NCBI RefSeq assembly: GCF_013402875.1
Contig: NZ_CP058579.1
Coordinates: 372,001 to 436,000 of the forward strand
Direction of reading: 5' to 3'
DNA length: 64,000 bases
Source: Halorarum salinum
GTDB lineage: Archaea; Halobacteriota; Halobacteria; Halobacteriales; Haloferacaceae
Shown here in pieces: positions 1-9,137 of this stretch. The first letter of the stretch is position 1, and every line of letters starts with the position of its first letter. Under the pieces are notes generated by a model. It was not told the origin of the DNA, searched no databases, and saw only the letters and a program-made list of their open reading frames with translations. The position numbers and the translations under genes are program-made.

Positions 1-115
1 CCCCAGTCGGGGGGACGGGGTCGGAGGCGACGGAACGGGGTCGAGGTCGAACGGCTCCGTTCGCGCAACCGGCGGCTAGACGGCCGGTTCGACGGGTGAG
101 GGCCCGAGGGCTCGG

Positions 116-1056
116 TCAGAACGTGACGACGCCGTCCACCTCGAACCGGGCGCCTCCCAATGCCGACCCGGTCGCGGACACCGTCCAGCCGTGCGCCTCC
201 GCGACCTCCCGGACGATGCTCAGCCCGTAGCCGATTCCACGTCGCCCTCCGCGATCCCGGGGCCGTCGTCGGCGACGTAGAACCCCCGCCCGTCCGCGAG
301 CGTGCCGACCCCGACCCGGACCGCGGGCCCAGCGTGTTCGACGGCGTTCCGGAGGAGGTTCTCGAGCAGTTGGTGGAGCCTGTCCGGGTCGGCCTCGGAC
401 TGCCCGACGACCGTCTTTGGCTCCTGCGTCTCCATCGCCTCCCGGTAGGCCGGGACGAACGGGTTCCCGTCGTCGCTCCCCTCGCCCCGGATCAGTTCGA
501 GGAAGTCGTCGCCGAGGTGGTCCTCGCGCGACCCGGGGAACCCCGAGACCGCCTGCCGGTTCGCCTCGGTGATGCGCCACTCGGAGTCGACCGCGATGAA
601 GCGGTCGGTGATGCGGCCCAGAATCCGCCGCCGTCTGCGGGTCACCTCGTCGACCTTCTCGGTCGCCCGGTAGTGGTCGACCGCCGTTCGCACGCGGTTC
701 GCGAGCAGGTCCCAGTGGTCCTCGCCGCCCCCCTTGCGGATGTAGTCGGTGACGTCGGCCGAGATGGCCTCGCTCGCGACCGACTCGCTCCCGCGTGCGG
801 TGTAGAGGATGACCGGAAGCGACGGGTGCTCCTCGCGGACGGTCTCCAGCAGTTCGATCCCGTTCGTGCCGGGCATCTCGTAGTCCGTGAGGGGGCACTC
901 GACGTTCGCGAGACGGCGGGGGTCCCCGAGAACCTCCTCCGGGGACGACGCCGTCCCCATCGTCACGTCGGGGACCCGACGCTCGAACCGGGCGACGACG
1001 AGTTCGAGCGACTGGACGTCGTCGTCGACGTACGGGACCCGGCGGGAACGGGACAT
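116..1056 (-). pseudogene. Decayed receiver/PAS/histidine-kinase fusion
   Basis: Remnant of a haloarchaeal response-regulator/PAS/HATPase sensor protein. The frame entering at 1056 shows a receiver domain (residues about 7-125, DDD near the start, phospho-acceptor Asp58 in DYEMPG), then a PAS fragment ending near SGFPGSREDHLG, then the N box (ENLLRNAVEHAG) and the DDGPGIAEGD box. The phospho-acceptor His helix expected between PAS and N box is absent. The frame then stops at 220, but the ATPase C-terminus (GYGLSIVREVAEAHGW) continues in another frame to a TGA at 116-118, and the stretch between the DDGPG and GYGLS boxes is missing. One out-of-frame deletion near 228-240 plus in-frame losses explain this. 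It is very unlikely to be an active kinase; an isolated receiver function cannot be excluded. Confidence 0.8.
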
Positions 1057-1164
1057 GGAGGGGAACTCGACAACCGCCTGATTTATCTCTACTGATCCGA
1101 TGCACAGCTCTGATACCGGGGCGTGTGGCTCCCGACGGCGATCGGTCCTGGCGGTGGAACCGGG

Positions 1165-2415
1165 TCAGAACGGCGAGCGAGCCGAGCCGTCCAGTTCCAG
1201 CGCGACCACGCGGCCGTTCCCGTACATCACGTACACCTCGTCCGATCCGTCGCCGTCCGTGTCCGCGACCGTCGGATGGGTGTAGATGCGCTCCTCGCGG
1301 GCGTAGGTCGCCCGCACGTCCCCGGTCGCGGGGTCGACGATCGTGACCGTGCCGTCGTTCGTCGTCGCGACGAGGTCGGGGTCGCCGTCGCCGTCGAGGT
1401 CGCCCAGCACGGGCGGGGGCGTCATCCGCGTCTCCTCGGTCGTGAGCGCCGTCGTCCACTCCCCCTCCCCCGTTTCGCCGTCGAGCGACCGGAGCCGGCC
1501 GTCGGCCGCGACCGCGTACACCTCGGCTCGGCCGTCGTCGTCCCCGTCGCCGACCGCGTGGACCGCGGCGAGCGTCCCCAGGTCGCGGCGCCACCGCGTC
1601 TCGCCGGTCGCGCCGTCGAGCACCCCGACGGTCCCCTTCGTCGTCGCGACGACGACCTCCGGGGAGCCGTCGTCGTCCACGTCCGCGCTCGTCGTCCAGC
1701 CGACCGGTTCGTCGAGGCCGCTCCGGTTCCAGACGGTCCTCCCCTCGCCGTCGAGGAGGACGACCCGCCCGTCGGTGGTGCCGACCGCGAGATCCGTCCC
1801 GCCGTCGCCGGTGAAGTCGCCCGCCCGCGGCTCGCCGTTCACGACGCCGCCCACCGTGCGTTCCAAAAGGAGCGACCCGTCCGGGGCGTACACGTGGACC
1901 GTCCCGCGGACGTCGACGACAGCGATCTCGGCGCGGCCGTCGCCGGTCAGGTCGGCCACGACCGGCTTCGTGTAGCCGTACGCCGAGAGCCGCTCCCGGA
2001 ACTCGACCTCGCCGGTGTGCGCGTCGAGTCCCAGCAGGTCCTCGGTCGTCGAGGCGGCGAACACCTCCGCCCGCCCGTCCCCGTCGGCGTCGGCGACCGC
2101 GGGGTCGGCGACCGCGTGGAGCGTACAGTTCGCCGGTGGAACCCCGTGGTCCCACCGCTCGGACCCGTTGCCCGCGTGAAGCGCGACGAGCCGGCACTGT
2201 TCCGTTCCGCCGGCCCCGCTGACCGGCGCGTACACCGTTCCCTCGCCGTCGACCCGGGCGGCGGCGACCGCGTGGTGGTTGGCCCTGATGTCGGTCGCCG
2301 TGTCGCTCACCCACCGCTCGGACAGCGTCGCGTCGTCCCCGAGGGCGACGGCGCCGACGGCCGCGAGGAGCGCTCCGAGGACGACGAGCAGCGCGACGGC
2401 CGTTCGCGGGCGCAT
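1165..2415 (-). CDS. Secreted FG-GAP/VCBS-type beta-propeller protein
   Basis: A 416-residue exported protein. It starts with a short basic stretch and a hydrophobic segment (residues about 5-25, signal peptide or anchor), followed by seven repeats each carrying a DxDGDG-like loop, such as DADGDGRAEV, DLTGDGRAEI, DVDDDGSPEV and DTDGDGSDEV. This is the calcium-binding signature of FG-GAP/integrin-alpha-type repeats, and seven of them suggest a complete seven-bladed propeller. PQQ-like phrases (LDGETGEGEW) alternate with them. No catalytic residues were recognised, so an extracellular binding role is inferred. The start at 2415 is chosen because it opens the signal sequence and has a TATA-like TTATAC about 27 nt upstream, fitting a leaderless transcript. 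It is divergent from the membrane protein at 2561. Confidence 0.85.
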   Translation of the reverse strand: MRPRTAVALLVVLGALLAAVGAVALGDDATLSERWVSDTATDIRANHHAVAAARVDGEGTVYAPVSGAGGTEQCRLVALHAGNGSERWDHGVPPANCTLHAVADPAVADADGDGRAEVFAASTTEDLLGLDAHTGEVEFRERLSAYGYTKPVVADLTGDGRAEIAVVDVRGTVHVYAPDGSLLLERTVGGVVNGEPRAGDFTGDGGTDLAVGTTDGRVVLLDGEGRTVWNRSGLDEPVGWTTSADVDDDGSPEVVVATTKGTVGVLDGATGETRWRRDLGTLAAVHAVGDGDDDGRAEVYAVAADGRLRSLDGETGEGEWTTALTTEETRMTPPPVLGDLDGDGDPDLVATTNDGTVTIVDPATGDVRATYAREERIYTHPTVADTDGDGSDEVYVMYGNGRVVALELDGSARSPF

Positions 2416-2560
2416 GCTCCACCCTTCGGGGCGAACCGTATAAGCCGTCCCACAGCGGGCGGGCGTTCGAGAGTCGAACCACCCGCCGCCCGGGAGCGAG
2501 CGGGCGCCCCTCGGGAGCCGAACCGCGGGGCTTTTCGCCTCCACGCCGAACCTCCGGTCG

Positions 2561-4066
2561 ATGGAGGCGGACGCACGGTCGAGCGCGCGGCCGGCCGCGA
2601 GCGCGGTCGCCGCCCTCGTCGCCGGGGCCGTCGCGCTCGCCGCGTTCGTCGGCCGGGCCGCCGCACACGACGTGAGCGCCTCGCGGTTCGACGCGCCGCT
2701 CCCGTTCCCGCTGCTGCTCGCCGGCGCGGCAGTCACGGTGCTGGCGACCGCGGCGCTGCTCGAGGGGTCCGGAAGCGTCCCGACGCTCGACCGGAGGCCG
2801 GGGGTCCGGCTCCCGACGAGGCCGACCGGGGCCCTGCGGACCGCTGCGAGGGGAGCGTTCGCCGTCGCGGTCGTCGCCGCCGTCCTCGACGGCATCCTCG
2901 GCCCGCAGGTCGCCGCCGAGAACGCCGCCACGACGTTCGTCTGGCCGGTGTGGCTCCGCGGGCTGGCGACGCTCGCGGTCCTCGTCGGCTCCGTCTGGCC
3001 GACCCTCTCGCCGTGGCTGACAGCCTACGAGCTGCTGTGCCGCCTGGAGGGCGGGCCGATCGCGATACTGGGCGAGTACCCCGACAGGCTGGCCCACTGG
3101 CCGGCCACGCTCGGGTTCGTCGCGGGCGTCGGCGTGGTGGCGACGCTGACCGTGACGCCGCAGTCCCCCCGGTCGACGGCCGGCGTCGTGGCGGGCTACG
3201 CCGCCGCGATGCTCGTCGGCGGGGTCTGCTTCGGACGCGAGTGGTTCCGCCGGGCGGACGTCCTCGCCGTCCTCTATCGGTCGTTCGGCCGCGTCGCCGT
3301 CCTCGACGAGCGCGAGGGTCGACAGTGCGAGAGCCGGCGGCGCGAGCGCGACCGGGACGATGGCGGGCGACACTCGAACGGCCCGCGCGTGTCGCTCCGG
3401 TTCCCGTGGACCGGCTGTACGACCCCCGTCGCCGACGCCTCGCTCGCGGCGTTCGTCGTTGCCGCGGTGTACACCGTGAGCTTCGACGGGTTCACGAACA
3501 CGCCGGAGTTCCAGTCGCTCCTGTTCGGCACCCGGCGCGCGCTGGGCGTCGGCCCGGTCGCGAGCGTGCTCCTGTACGTCGCGGGCCTGCTCGGGTTCCT
3601 CGTCGCGTTCGCGTGCGTCGCGGCGCTCGCGGACCGACTCGGTCGGGGCACGGAACCGCGACACGGGGCGGGGAGCCGGTCGGGGGCGACGTCGTGGCGC
3701 GGCGCGACGCTCGCGTTCTCTCCGACGGTCCTCCCCATCGCGGCGGCCTACGAGGTCGCGCACAACTACCCCTACGTCCTCGGGAACCTCGGCCGGCTGG
3801 CGACGCTCTCGTTCCGGGCCGGGGGCGTCCCGGTCGGGCCGATCGAGCCGCTGGGCTGGCTTCCCATCGAGGGGTTCTGGGCGTCGCAGGTGCTCCTCGT
3901 GGTGGTCGGCCACGTCGTGGCGGTGGTCGCGGCCCACGGGGTCGCGGTCCGGCGGTACGGCGGCGGAGCGGGAGCGCGTCGCGGGCACGCCCCGCTGCTG
4001 GCGCTGATGGTCGGCTACACCGTACTCTCGCTGTGGATCGTCTCGCGGCCGGTGGTTTCGTTCTGA
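2561..4066 (+). CDS. Polytopic membrane protein, unknown function
   Basis: A 501-residue protein with roughly ten hydrophobic segments and a signal-like first segment ending AAAHDVSASRFDAPLP. The motif 'AH, Arg-x-Asp, then Pro-Leu-Pro at the start of the next membrane helix' recalls a family of actinobacterial and haloarchaeal membrane proteins sometimes labelled fenitrothion hydrolase. I recall that label from memory and would not trust it as a function. A hydrophilic, Arg/Asp-rich loop separates the two halves around residues 248-283, followed by DGFTNTPEFQSLLFG, another family-like motif. The gene is divergent from the propeller gene, with 145 nt between the starts. Repeat element A begins directly after its stop codon. 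Confidence 0.7.
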   Translation: MEADARSSARPAASAVAALVAGAVALAAFVGRAAAHDVSASRFDAPLPFPLLLAGAAVTVLATAALLEGSGSVPTLDRRPGVRLPTRPTGALRTAARGAFAVAVVAAVLDGILGPQVAAENAATTFVWPVWLRGLATLAVLVGSVWPTLSPWLTAYELLCRLEGGPIAILGEYPDRLAHWPATLGFVAGVGVVATLTVTPQSPRSTAGVVAGYAAAMLVGGVCFGREWFRRADVLAVLYRSFGRVAVLDEREGRQCESRRRERDRDDGGRHSNGPRVSLRFPWTGCTTPVADASLAAFVVAAVYTVSFDGFTNTPEFQSLLFGTRRALGVGPVASVLLYVAGLLGFLVAFACVAALADRLGRGTEPRHGAGSRSGATSWRGATLAFSPTVLPIAAAYEVAHNYPYVLGNLGRLATLSFRAGGVPVGPIEPLGWLPIEGFWASQVLLVVVGHVVAVVAAHGVAVRRYGGGAGARRGHAPLLALMVGYTVLSLWIVSRPVVSF

Positions 4067-4493
4067 GTCGGGTGGCGATGCTTCGCGGTTCGAGTCGTCG
4101 TGAGGACCCTCCGTTTCGAGGTTAGTCCGGTCGTCGTGGGGGAGTTCCCGAAAGCCCCCGCGGGGGCGGGGACGTTCACGAGGCGCAGAGCGTCTCGTGA
4201 GCTCGCGAGAGCAAAGCTCTCGTGAACGGCGCGGACCGCCAAGCACCACAGCGCGACCGAAGGGAGCGCGAGGGGCGCGGCGGCCGCACCGACCCGAGCC
4301 CCGCGGGGGCTATCGAGAACGAGGCCACGGCGCACGAATCAATACAGGAGCCGACAGCGGTGGGGGCTTTCGGGAACTGTGCTGCGATGACCGAACCAGC
4401 CACGAAGCAGACAGCGGCGGGAGCTTTCACGGTCATCGCCACGGTTCCCCACGCGCCCACCGAAACACCACCCGCCAAAAGTGGATAGCGGAA
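4067..4493. repeat. Dispersed repeat element, copy A
   Basis: Non-coding stretch between two convergent genes. On the right, three tandem units have their GGGGGCT-like anchors at 4305, 4362 and 4419, an exact 57-bp period, pointing right. On the left, at least one unit points left (AGCCCCC at 4153-4159), with a truncated one outside it. Between them lie two hairpins with 3-nt loops (4176-4200 and 4203-4225) and a core at 4240-4292 that matches copies C and D. The units therefore face outward from the core. Short peptides can be read through all frames because 57 is divisible by 3, but nothing suggests they are made. Confidence 0.8.
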
Positions 4494-5243
4494 TCAGACC
4501 AGTTCGATCTCGTGCCCGTCCTGGTCCTTCGTGAACGCGTACCGGAAGTCGCACGACTCGGGATCGCGGTAGTCCTCCGACTCGCGCTCGAGCACCGCCT
4601 CCCAGTCCTCCTCCAGGTCGTCGACGCGGACCGCGAGGTGACCCCAGGCGTCGCCCATCTCGTAGCTCCGCCCGTCGTAGTTGTACGTGAGTTCGACCGA
4701 CATCGCCTCCTCGCCGGCGTCCTCGGGCTTCATGAAGTAGTTGGCGAACGTGTCGGCCTCCCAGCGACCGGCGTGCTCGTACTCGAACGTGCGCAGCCAG
4801 TAGCCGAGCGCCTCGGCGGCGTCCTCGACGCGCATCATCGTGTGGTCGAGCGACCAGCGGGCGCCGTGGTCGCGCTGGACGATCTCGATCTCGTGGCCGT
4901 CGGGGTCCTTCACGAACGCGTAGCGGCCGCCGCAGGAGTCGGGGTCGCGGTAGTCCTCGACGCCCGCGTCCATCAGCTCCTCGTAGGCGTCGTACACGTC
5001 GTCGACGCGGACGGCGATGTGGCCCCACGCGTCGCCCATGTCGTACGTGCGGTCGTCGTGGTTGTACGTGAGTTCGAGCGTCGCGGAGTCCTCGCCCGCG
5101 TCGGCGGGCCCGAGGTGGACGTTCGTGAACGTGTCCGCGTCCCACCGGCTCTTCTCCTCGTAGCCGAAGTGACCGGTGTAGAACTCCATCGCCTCGTCGA
5201 GGTCCTCGACGCGCATCATGACGTGGTCGAGCGTGAATGCCAT
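4494..5243 (-). CDS. Tandem VOC-domain (glyoxalase/dioxygenase-fold) protein
   Basis: A 249-residue protein made of two vicinal-oxygen-chelate modules in tandem (residues about 1-122 and 125-249). Each begins LDHxMMRVED and ends with a GHEIE motif. Both halves keep a potential metal set: His in LDH, Glu in the VELTYN or LELTYN strand, His in DAWGHxAVRVDD, and Glu in GHEIE. Whether it is a lactoylglutathione-lyase type enzyme, a ring-cleaving dioxygenase or a resistance protein cannot be told from sequence; glyoxalase-like is the usual database wording. The start at 5243 gives MAFTLDHVMM, right at the domain edge. It stands alone, with its 3' end facing repeat element A. Confidence 0.85.
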   Translation of the reverse strand: MAFTLDHVMMRVEDLDEAMEFYTGHFGYEEKSRWDADTFTNVHLGPADAGEDSATLELTYNHDDRTYDMGDAWGHIAVRVDDVYDAYEELMDAGVEDYRDPDSCGGRYAFVKDPDGHEIEIVQRDHGARWSLDHTMMRVEDAAEALGYWLRTFEYEHAGRWEADTFANYFMKPEDAGEEAMSVELTYNYDGRSYEMGDAWGHLAVRVDDLEEDWEAVLERESEDYRDPESCDFRYAFTKDQDGHEIELV

Positions 5244-5419
5244 GTTCGATGGGTGGGCCGCGCCGTCGAAAAGGGTACCGACGTCGAACGGTTTGGCGGG
5301 GGCCGCCGGGACGGATCGTCCGTCGCCGGGTCGGTCGCCGCCGGTCGGCCAGGTCACGCCGCCGGCCGGCCACCGCGCCGTCGCGCGACCCTCCGCCGCC
5401 CCAGTTGGTCCGCCGGCGT

Positions 5420-6214
5420 TCAGTCGTCCGCCGCCGTCGGCACCGTCCGCTCGGACCCCTCGTTCAGGCCGCCGTCGAGCAGGCGGCCCGCGCCGGGGAC
5501 CTGCGTGCTCAGGCCCAGTTCGTCGAGGATCTCGTAGGTCGTCGCGGTCGCCGCCGAGAACACTGGGAGGCCGAACCGGTCCTCGGCGGCCTGGACGGCC
5601 GCCAGCGACGGCATCTGGACGCACGAGGAGAGCACCAGCGCGTCGGCGTCGTCCGTGTTCAGCCCGTCCGCGACGTCGACGAGGTTCCGCTGGTCGAGTT
5701 CGGCGACCTCCAGGTTGTCCGGACACTCGAGCGTCTCGTAGTCGACGACCTCGACGCCGCCGCTCTCGAAGTAGTCGATCACCGTCCGCGTGAGCTCCTC
5801 CACGTACGGCGCGATCAGCGCGACGCGGTCGGCCTCCAGCCTGTCGAGCGCCCGGACGAGCGCGCCGGCGCTGGTCACGACCGGCGCGTCGCCGTCGTTC
5901 TCGACCGTCCGCTCGCGGAGTTTGGCCTCGCTCTCCTCGTGGTAACCCGGTCCCTGGGCCATGATTCCGATGAGGCAGGCGTAGGCGATGACGTCACAGC
6001 GGGCGTCCGACAGCAGCGTCGCGCAGTCCTCCGACTGCTCGTCCATGCGTTCGAGCTCCTCCTCCGTGACGCTCTGCATCCGCATCCGACTGGAGTGGAA
6101 CGTGAACGACTCGCCGTAGAGCTCCGGCCGCTCGTCCAGCATCGCCGGGATCTCCGTCTCCATCGTCACGTTCGAACTCGGGACGATCACGCCGATCCGG
6201 TAGTCGTCGGTCAT
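5420..6214 (-). CDS. Asp/Glu racemase-superfamily protein, maleate cis-trans isomerase-like
   Basis: A 264-residue cytosolic protein with the two-cysteine architecture of the aspartate/glutamate racemase, arylmalonate decarboxylase and maleate isomerase superfamily. The N-terminal PSSNVTMETE loop is characteristic of the maleate isomerase branch. Cys80 in YACLIG and Cys198 in SSCVQMPS are the expected catalytic pair. Length is normal for the branch. The true substrate is unknown; haloarchaeal members are annotated only by homology. It is on the same strand as the VOC gene downstream (176 nt apart), so co-transcription is possible but not shown. Confidence 0.85.
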   Translation of the reverse strand: MTDDYRIGVIVPSSNVTMETEIPAMLDERPELYGESFTFHSSRMRMQSVTEEELERMDEQSEDCATLLSDARCDVIAYACLIGIMAQGPGYHEESEAKLRERTVENDGDAPVVTSAGALVRALDRLEADRVALIAPYVEELTRTVIDYFESGGVEVVDYETLECPDNLEVAELDQRNLVDVADGLNTDDADALVLSSCVQMPSLAAVQAAEDRFGLPVFSAATATTYEILDELGLSTQVPGAGRLLDGGLNEGSERTVPTAADD

Positions 6215-6325
6215 ACGGGGGCGAGTACGGAACCGAGCGCATAGAACGTTCGGACGGGCTCTCCGGGCGTTCGGACCGGCCCGTTCCCCTCAAAGCACTT
6301 ACCGTCCGGACGAGCAGCCCCGGCC

Positions 6326-7258
6326 ATGGGACGCTCGCGACGCGACGCCCTCCGCGCGCTCGCCGTCGCCGGCGCGCCGGGGCTGGCCGGCTGTGGCGGC
6401 GGGGGCGGGGAGACCCCGACCGGCACGGGCGACTCCGGCACAGTTCGGCCGAGCGACTCGCCGACCGACCCCACGACCGACCCGACGTCGACCGACGATC
6501 CCCCCGCGGAGCTCGTGTTGCGACCGCACGAGGCCGTCCCCGACGCACCGCTCGCCGTCTTCCCGGCGGGGCTCCGCGACTGGCTCCGCGAGGCGGCCCG
6601 GACGGGCGGGTCCGTGCGGGGACACGAGTCGGTCCCCGTGTACGCGCCCGACCCGCTCGTGGCGGAGTTCCGGACCGTCGACCTCCGCACGCCGGGGGGC
6701 GAGCTCGACGGGACCTTCGAGGTCCGCGCCGAGGGCGGCCCGCGATACGAACTTCGGCTCTCGGCCGACCCCGTCGAGTCCGTCCCGACCGACGGGACGG
6801 TCACGGAGGTGTCCTCGCTCCCGGCCGACAGACGGGAACTCGCCGTGGACGCGATCGAGGGGAACTGGCCGGGCGCCTACCCCGAGACGGAACGCGGCGA
6901 GTGGGTCAGGGAGGAGTTCTTCGGGGGCCACTTCGAGCGCGAGGGGCGGACCTACCTCGGCAGCGAGGCCGAGCAGACCGACGCCGCCTTCTTCAGTACC
7001 ACGGTGTGGACCGTGCTGTCGATGACGCCCGTGGAGGACGACGGGGTCGACGCGGACCCGGTCGCCCTCCGGTTCCCCGAGATCGGTCACGGCGTCCGGG
7101 CCGCCGTCGAGGACGCGCTGGCCGACTGGGAGGGAACCGGGAGGGAGGGCAGGGCGTGGCTCGAACCCGAACACCGTCCCGAGGCGGTGGCCGCGTTCGC
7201 CGCCGGGACCGGGGCGCTGCTCACCCACACGGCAGCGTTCTCGGTGGCCGTCGAGTGA
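6326..7258 (+). CDS. Predicted Tat-exported lipoprotein, unknown function
   Basis: A 310-residue protein beginning MGRSRRDALRAL, a twin-arginine signal, followed by a lipobox LAGC near residue 20 and a Gly-rich then Thr/Ser/Pro/Asp-rich linker (about residues 22-60), the typical layout of a haloarchaeal membrane-anchored lipoprotein. The mature region (about 65-310) is acidic and shows no motif I recognise. A short stretch (EGRTYLGSEAEQTD) recurs in no neighbour. It has its own promoter region after the divergent isomerase gene (111 nt) and converges with the small membrane protein at 7310. Confidence 0.75.
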   Translation: MGRSRRDALRALAVAGAPGLAGCGGGGGETPTGTGDSGTVRPSDSPTDPTTDPTSTDDPPAELVLRPHEAVPDAPLAVFPAGLRDWLREAARTGGSVRGHESVPVYAPDPLVAEFRTVDLRTPGGELDGTFEVRAEGGPRYELRLSADPVESVPTDGTVTEVSSLPADRRELAVDAIEGNWPGAYPETERGEWVREEFFGGHFEREGRTYLGSEAEQTDAAFFSTTVWTVLSMTPVEDDGVDADPVALRFPEIGHGVRAAVEDALADWEGTGREGRAWLEPEHRPEAVAAFAAGTGALLTHTAAFSVAVE

Positions 7259-7309
7259 GAGAGGACCGCGGGTCGAAGTTCGCCGTCGAGTCGAATCGCG
7301 CCGCCCGGG

Positions 7310-7774
7310 TCAGGACCGCGCCGCCCGGTACCGCCAGCCCGCGACCGCCCACGCCGCCAGGGTCCCCACCGGGTACGCAGTCCGCTCGGGCTGGACCCCG
7401 AACTCCAGCGCGACAAGGAGGTTCGTGACGCCCGCGAGCGCGAGCAGGCCCGCGGTGACGCGCGGGTCCTCGGCGTCGAGGAAGCCGATCCCCGCCGACA
7501 GCAGCGCGAGCGTCCAGAACAGCACGGCCGAGGCCCACTGGAGCAACAGCGGCGGCCCGGCGAACAGCGGGTAGTCGGAGAGCAGCGAGACGGAGAGGCG
7601 CGGATCGAACCCGACGGCGCCCCAGAGGAAACGGAGGACGAATCCGCCGCCGGTGAACGACTGGACCGACCACGGGAGGAGGCCGACGAACAGGACGGCG
7701 GCGACCACCCGGGTCGGCGTCGCGCGGGGGACGGCCTTGCGGGGGAGCGTCGCCCCGCGGGCCGAACGGGTCAC
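7310..7774 (-). CDS. Small four-helix membrane protein, haloarchaeal family
   Basis: A 154-residue protein with about four membrane segments (residues about 22-40, 72-93, 98-125 and 130-148) and an Arg-rich N-terminus. It resembles, from memory, the haloarchaeal TIGR04206 family; no function is known to me. Its start overlaps the stop of the DRG GTPase gene by 4 nt (ATGA at 7771-7774), so it is the second gene of that transcription unit and is probably translated by coupling. Confidence 0.7.
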   Translation of the reverse strand: MTRSARGATLPRKAVPRATPTRVVAAVLFVGLLPWSVQSFTGGGFVLRFLWGAVGFDPRLSVSLLSDYPLFAGPPLLLQWASAVLFWTLALLSAGIGFLDAEDPRVTAGLLALAGVTNLLVALEFGVQPERTAYPVGTLAAWAVAGWRYRAARS

Positions 7775-8880
7775 TTCCGCGTGACCAGCCGGAGCACGTC
7801 CTCGTCGGCGAGTTCGTGGCCCGTGCCGACCTGCTGGTCGTCGTGCTTCGCGCTCGGGCCGGAGACGCGGGCGAAGCGGAATCGGTCCTCGAACTCGCCG
7901 CCCAGTTTCTCGCAGGCGTCCGCGACCGTGTCGCCCTCGCGCAGGACGAGCGGCTCCTCGTAGTCGACGCCGCGGCCGGGCTTGTCCATGTAGATCCGGA
8001 TGAGCCCCAGGGTGTCCCAGATGCGGTCCTTCAGGCCGTCGAGCCCGAGTTCCTCCTCGGCGGAGATGAACGTCACCTCCTCGGGGTCGAGGCCGTGCTC
8101 GCGGAGCTCCGCCTCGACCGTCGGGAGGTACTCCTCGTCGATGAGGTCGGCCTTGTTCACCGCGACCATCGAGGGGAGGTACACCCGGTTGTCCATCACG
8201 CCGTCGATGAGCTCGTCGATGGTGAGGTCGTGCGGGATGGTCACGGCGGCGTTGACGAAGCCGTGCTCCCGGAGGACGCTCTTCACGGTCCCCTCGTCGA
8301 GCGAGACCGAGTCGCCCATCGTCACGCGGATGCCGTCCTTGTGCGTCTTCCGGACGGAGATGTTCGGCGGCTCCGCGTCCAGGCGGATCTTGTTCAGGTA
8401 CAGTTCCTCGCGCAGGCGCTCGTACTGGTCGATCTCGAACACCGAGAGGAGGAAGACCACCAGGTCGGCGGTGCGGACGACCGAGAGCACCTCCTTCCCG
8501 CCGCCGCGCCCGCCCGCGGCGCCCTCGATGAGCCCCGGCACGTCGAGGATCTGGACGTTGGCGCCGCGGTACTGGAGCATCCCCGGGTTCACGTCGAGGG
8601 TCGTGAACTCGTAGGCGCCCGTCTCGCTGTCGGCGTTCGTGATGGCGTTGATGAGCGTGGACTTGCCGACGGAGGGGAAGCCGACGAGCGCGACCGTCGC
8701 GTCGCCGGTCTTCTCGACCGCGTAGCCCTGGCCGCCGCCGGAGGAGGACTGGTTCTCCAGCTTCTCCTTCTTCTCCGCGAGCTTCGCCTTCAGGCGACCG
8801 ACGTGCTCCTCGGTCGCCTTGTTGTACGGCGTCTCGGCGATCTCCTCGCGGAGGTCCTCGATCTCCTCCTCCAGTCCCAT
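7771..8880 (-). CDS. drg: DRG-family GTP-binding protein (Obg superfamily)
   Basis: A 369-residue GTPase of the developmentally regulated GTP-binding family, thought to act with ribosomes. Visible parts in order: an N-terminal coiled helix rich in Glu/Lys (about 1-50), G1 GFPSVGKST, the G3 motif DVPGLIEGAA followed by GGRGGGKEVL, G4 NKAD, and a C-terminal TGS domain (from about residue 285) ending with a VLRLVTRK strand. The frame is open further upstream, but MGLEEEIEDLREEIA is the family N-terminus, and a TATA-like TTTAGG lies about 28 nt before 8880. Leading gene of a two-gene unit with the membrane protein at 7310. Confidence 0.93.
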   Translation of the reverse strand: MGLEEEIEDLREEIAETPYNKATEEHVGRLKAKLAEKKEKLENQSSSGGGQGYAVEKTGDATVALVGFPSVGKSTLINAITNADSETGAYEFTTLDVNPGMLQYRGANVQILDVPGLIEGAAGGRGGGKEVLSVVRTADLVVFLLSVFEIDQYERLREELYLNKIRLDAEPPNISVRKTHKDGIRVTMGDSVSLDEGTVKSVLREHGFVNAAVTIPHDLTIDELIDGVMDNRVYLPSMVAVNKADLIDEEYLPTVEAELREHGLDPEEVTFISAEEELGLDGLKDRIWDTLGLIRIYMDKPGRGVDYEEPLVLREGDTVADACEKLGGEFEDRFRFARVSGPSAKHDDQQVGTGHELADEDVLRLVTRK

Positions 8881-9097
8881 CACCTCCGACTCGGCCGTGC
8901 GTGCGCCTAAACGCTTTCCTTCGGTTCGGTCGGGGCGGACCGTCCGTACCGGCGAGCGATCCCCGTTCGCCCGGCGAAACCGGACCCGCGCGGACCCGCC
9001 GGCACGATACGTCACTCGTACAATACGTTTTTCCGAGGGAGTATCCGCCATTTTCGGCGGATAGACGGCCCCGAACGGGCGGATGCGCGTTTCGACA

Positions 9098-9122
9098 CGG
9101 TTATACGGCACGCTCGTAACCG
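9098..9122. promoter_or_regulatory. Inverted repeat around a TATA-like box before the 67-residue gene
   Basis: CGGTTA at 9098-9103 is mirrored by TAACCG at 9117-9122, 13 nt apart. The TTATAC inside the left arm lies about 35 nt before the ATG at 9138, so a protein bound here, or a short hairpin, would overlap the promoter. This is a sequence observation only. Confidence 0.4.
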
Positions 9123-9137
9123 TGGAGACAAGACGAG

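Noticed and set aside
1-79. Possible 3' end of a plus-strand gene with a Gly/Ser-rich tail and TAG at 77-79.
   Set aside because: Only 25 low-complexity codons are visible, and random frames in this GC look the same.
1123-4125. A plus-strand frame of 1000 codons over the propeller and membrane-protein genes.
   Set aside because: Antisense and frame-shifted composition; it contradicts two genes with clear motifs.
116-4249. An uninterrupted minus-strand reading frame of more than 1300 codons.
   Set aside because: It is Arg/Pro/Gly-rich, runs antisense or out of frame through three genes and owes its length to the scarcity of stop codons at this GC. Only its last 40 codons belong to the kinase pseudogene.
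4222-4488. Short frames through repeat element A (also in B, C and D) with 19-residue repeats.
   Set aside because: Explained by the 57-bp period; each copy opens a different frame, and amino-acid bias is unlike that of neighbouring genes.
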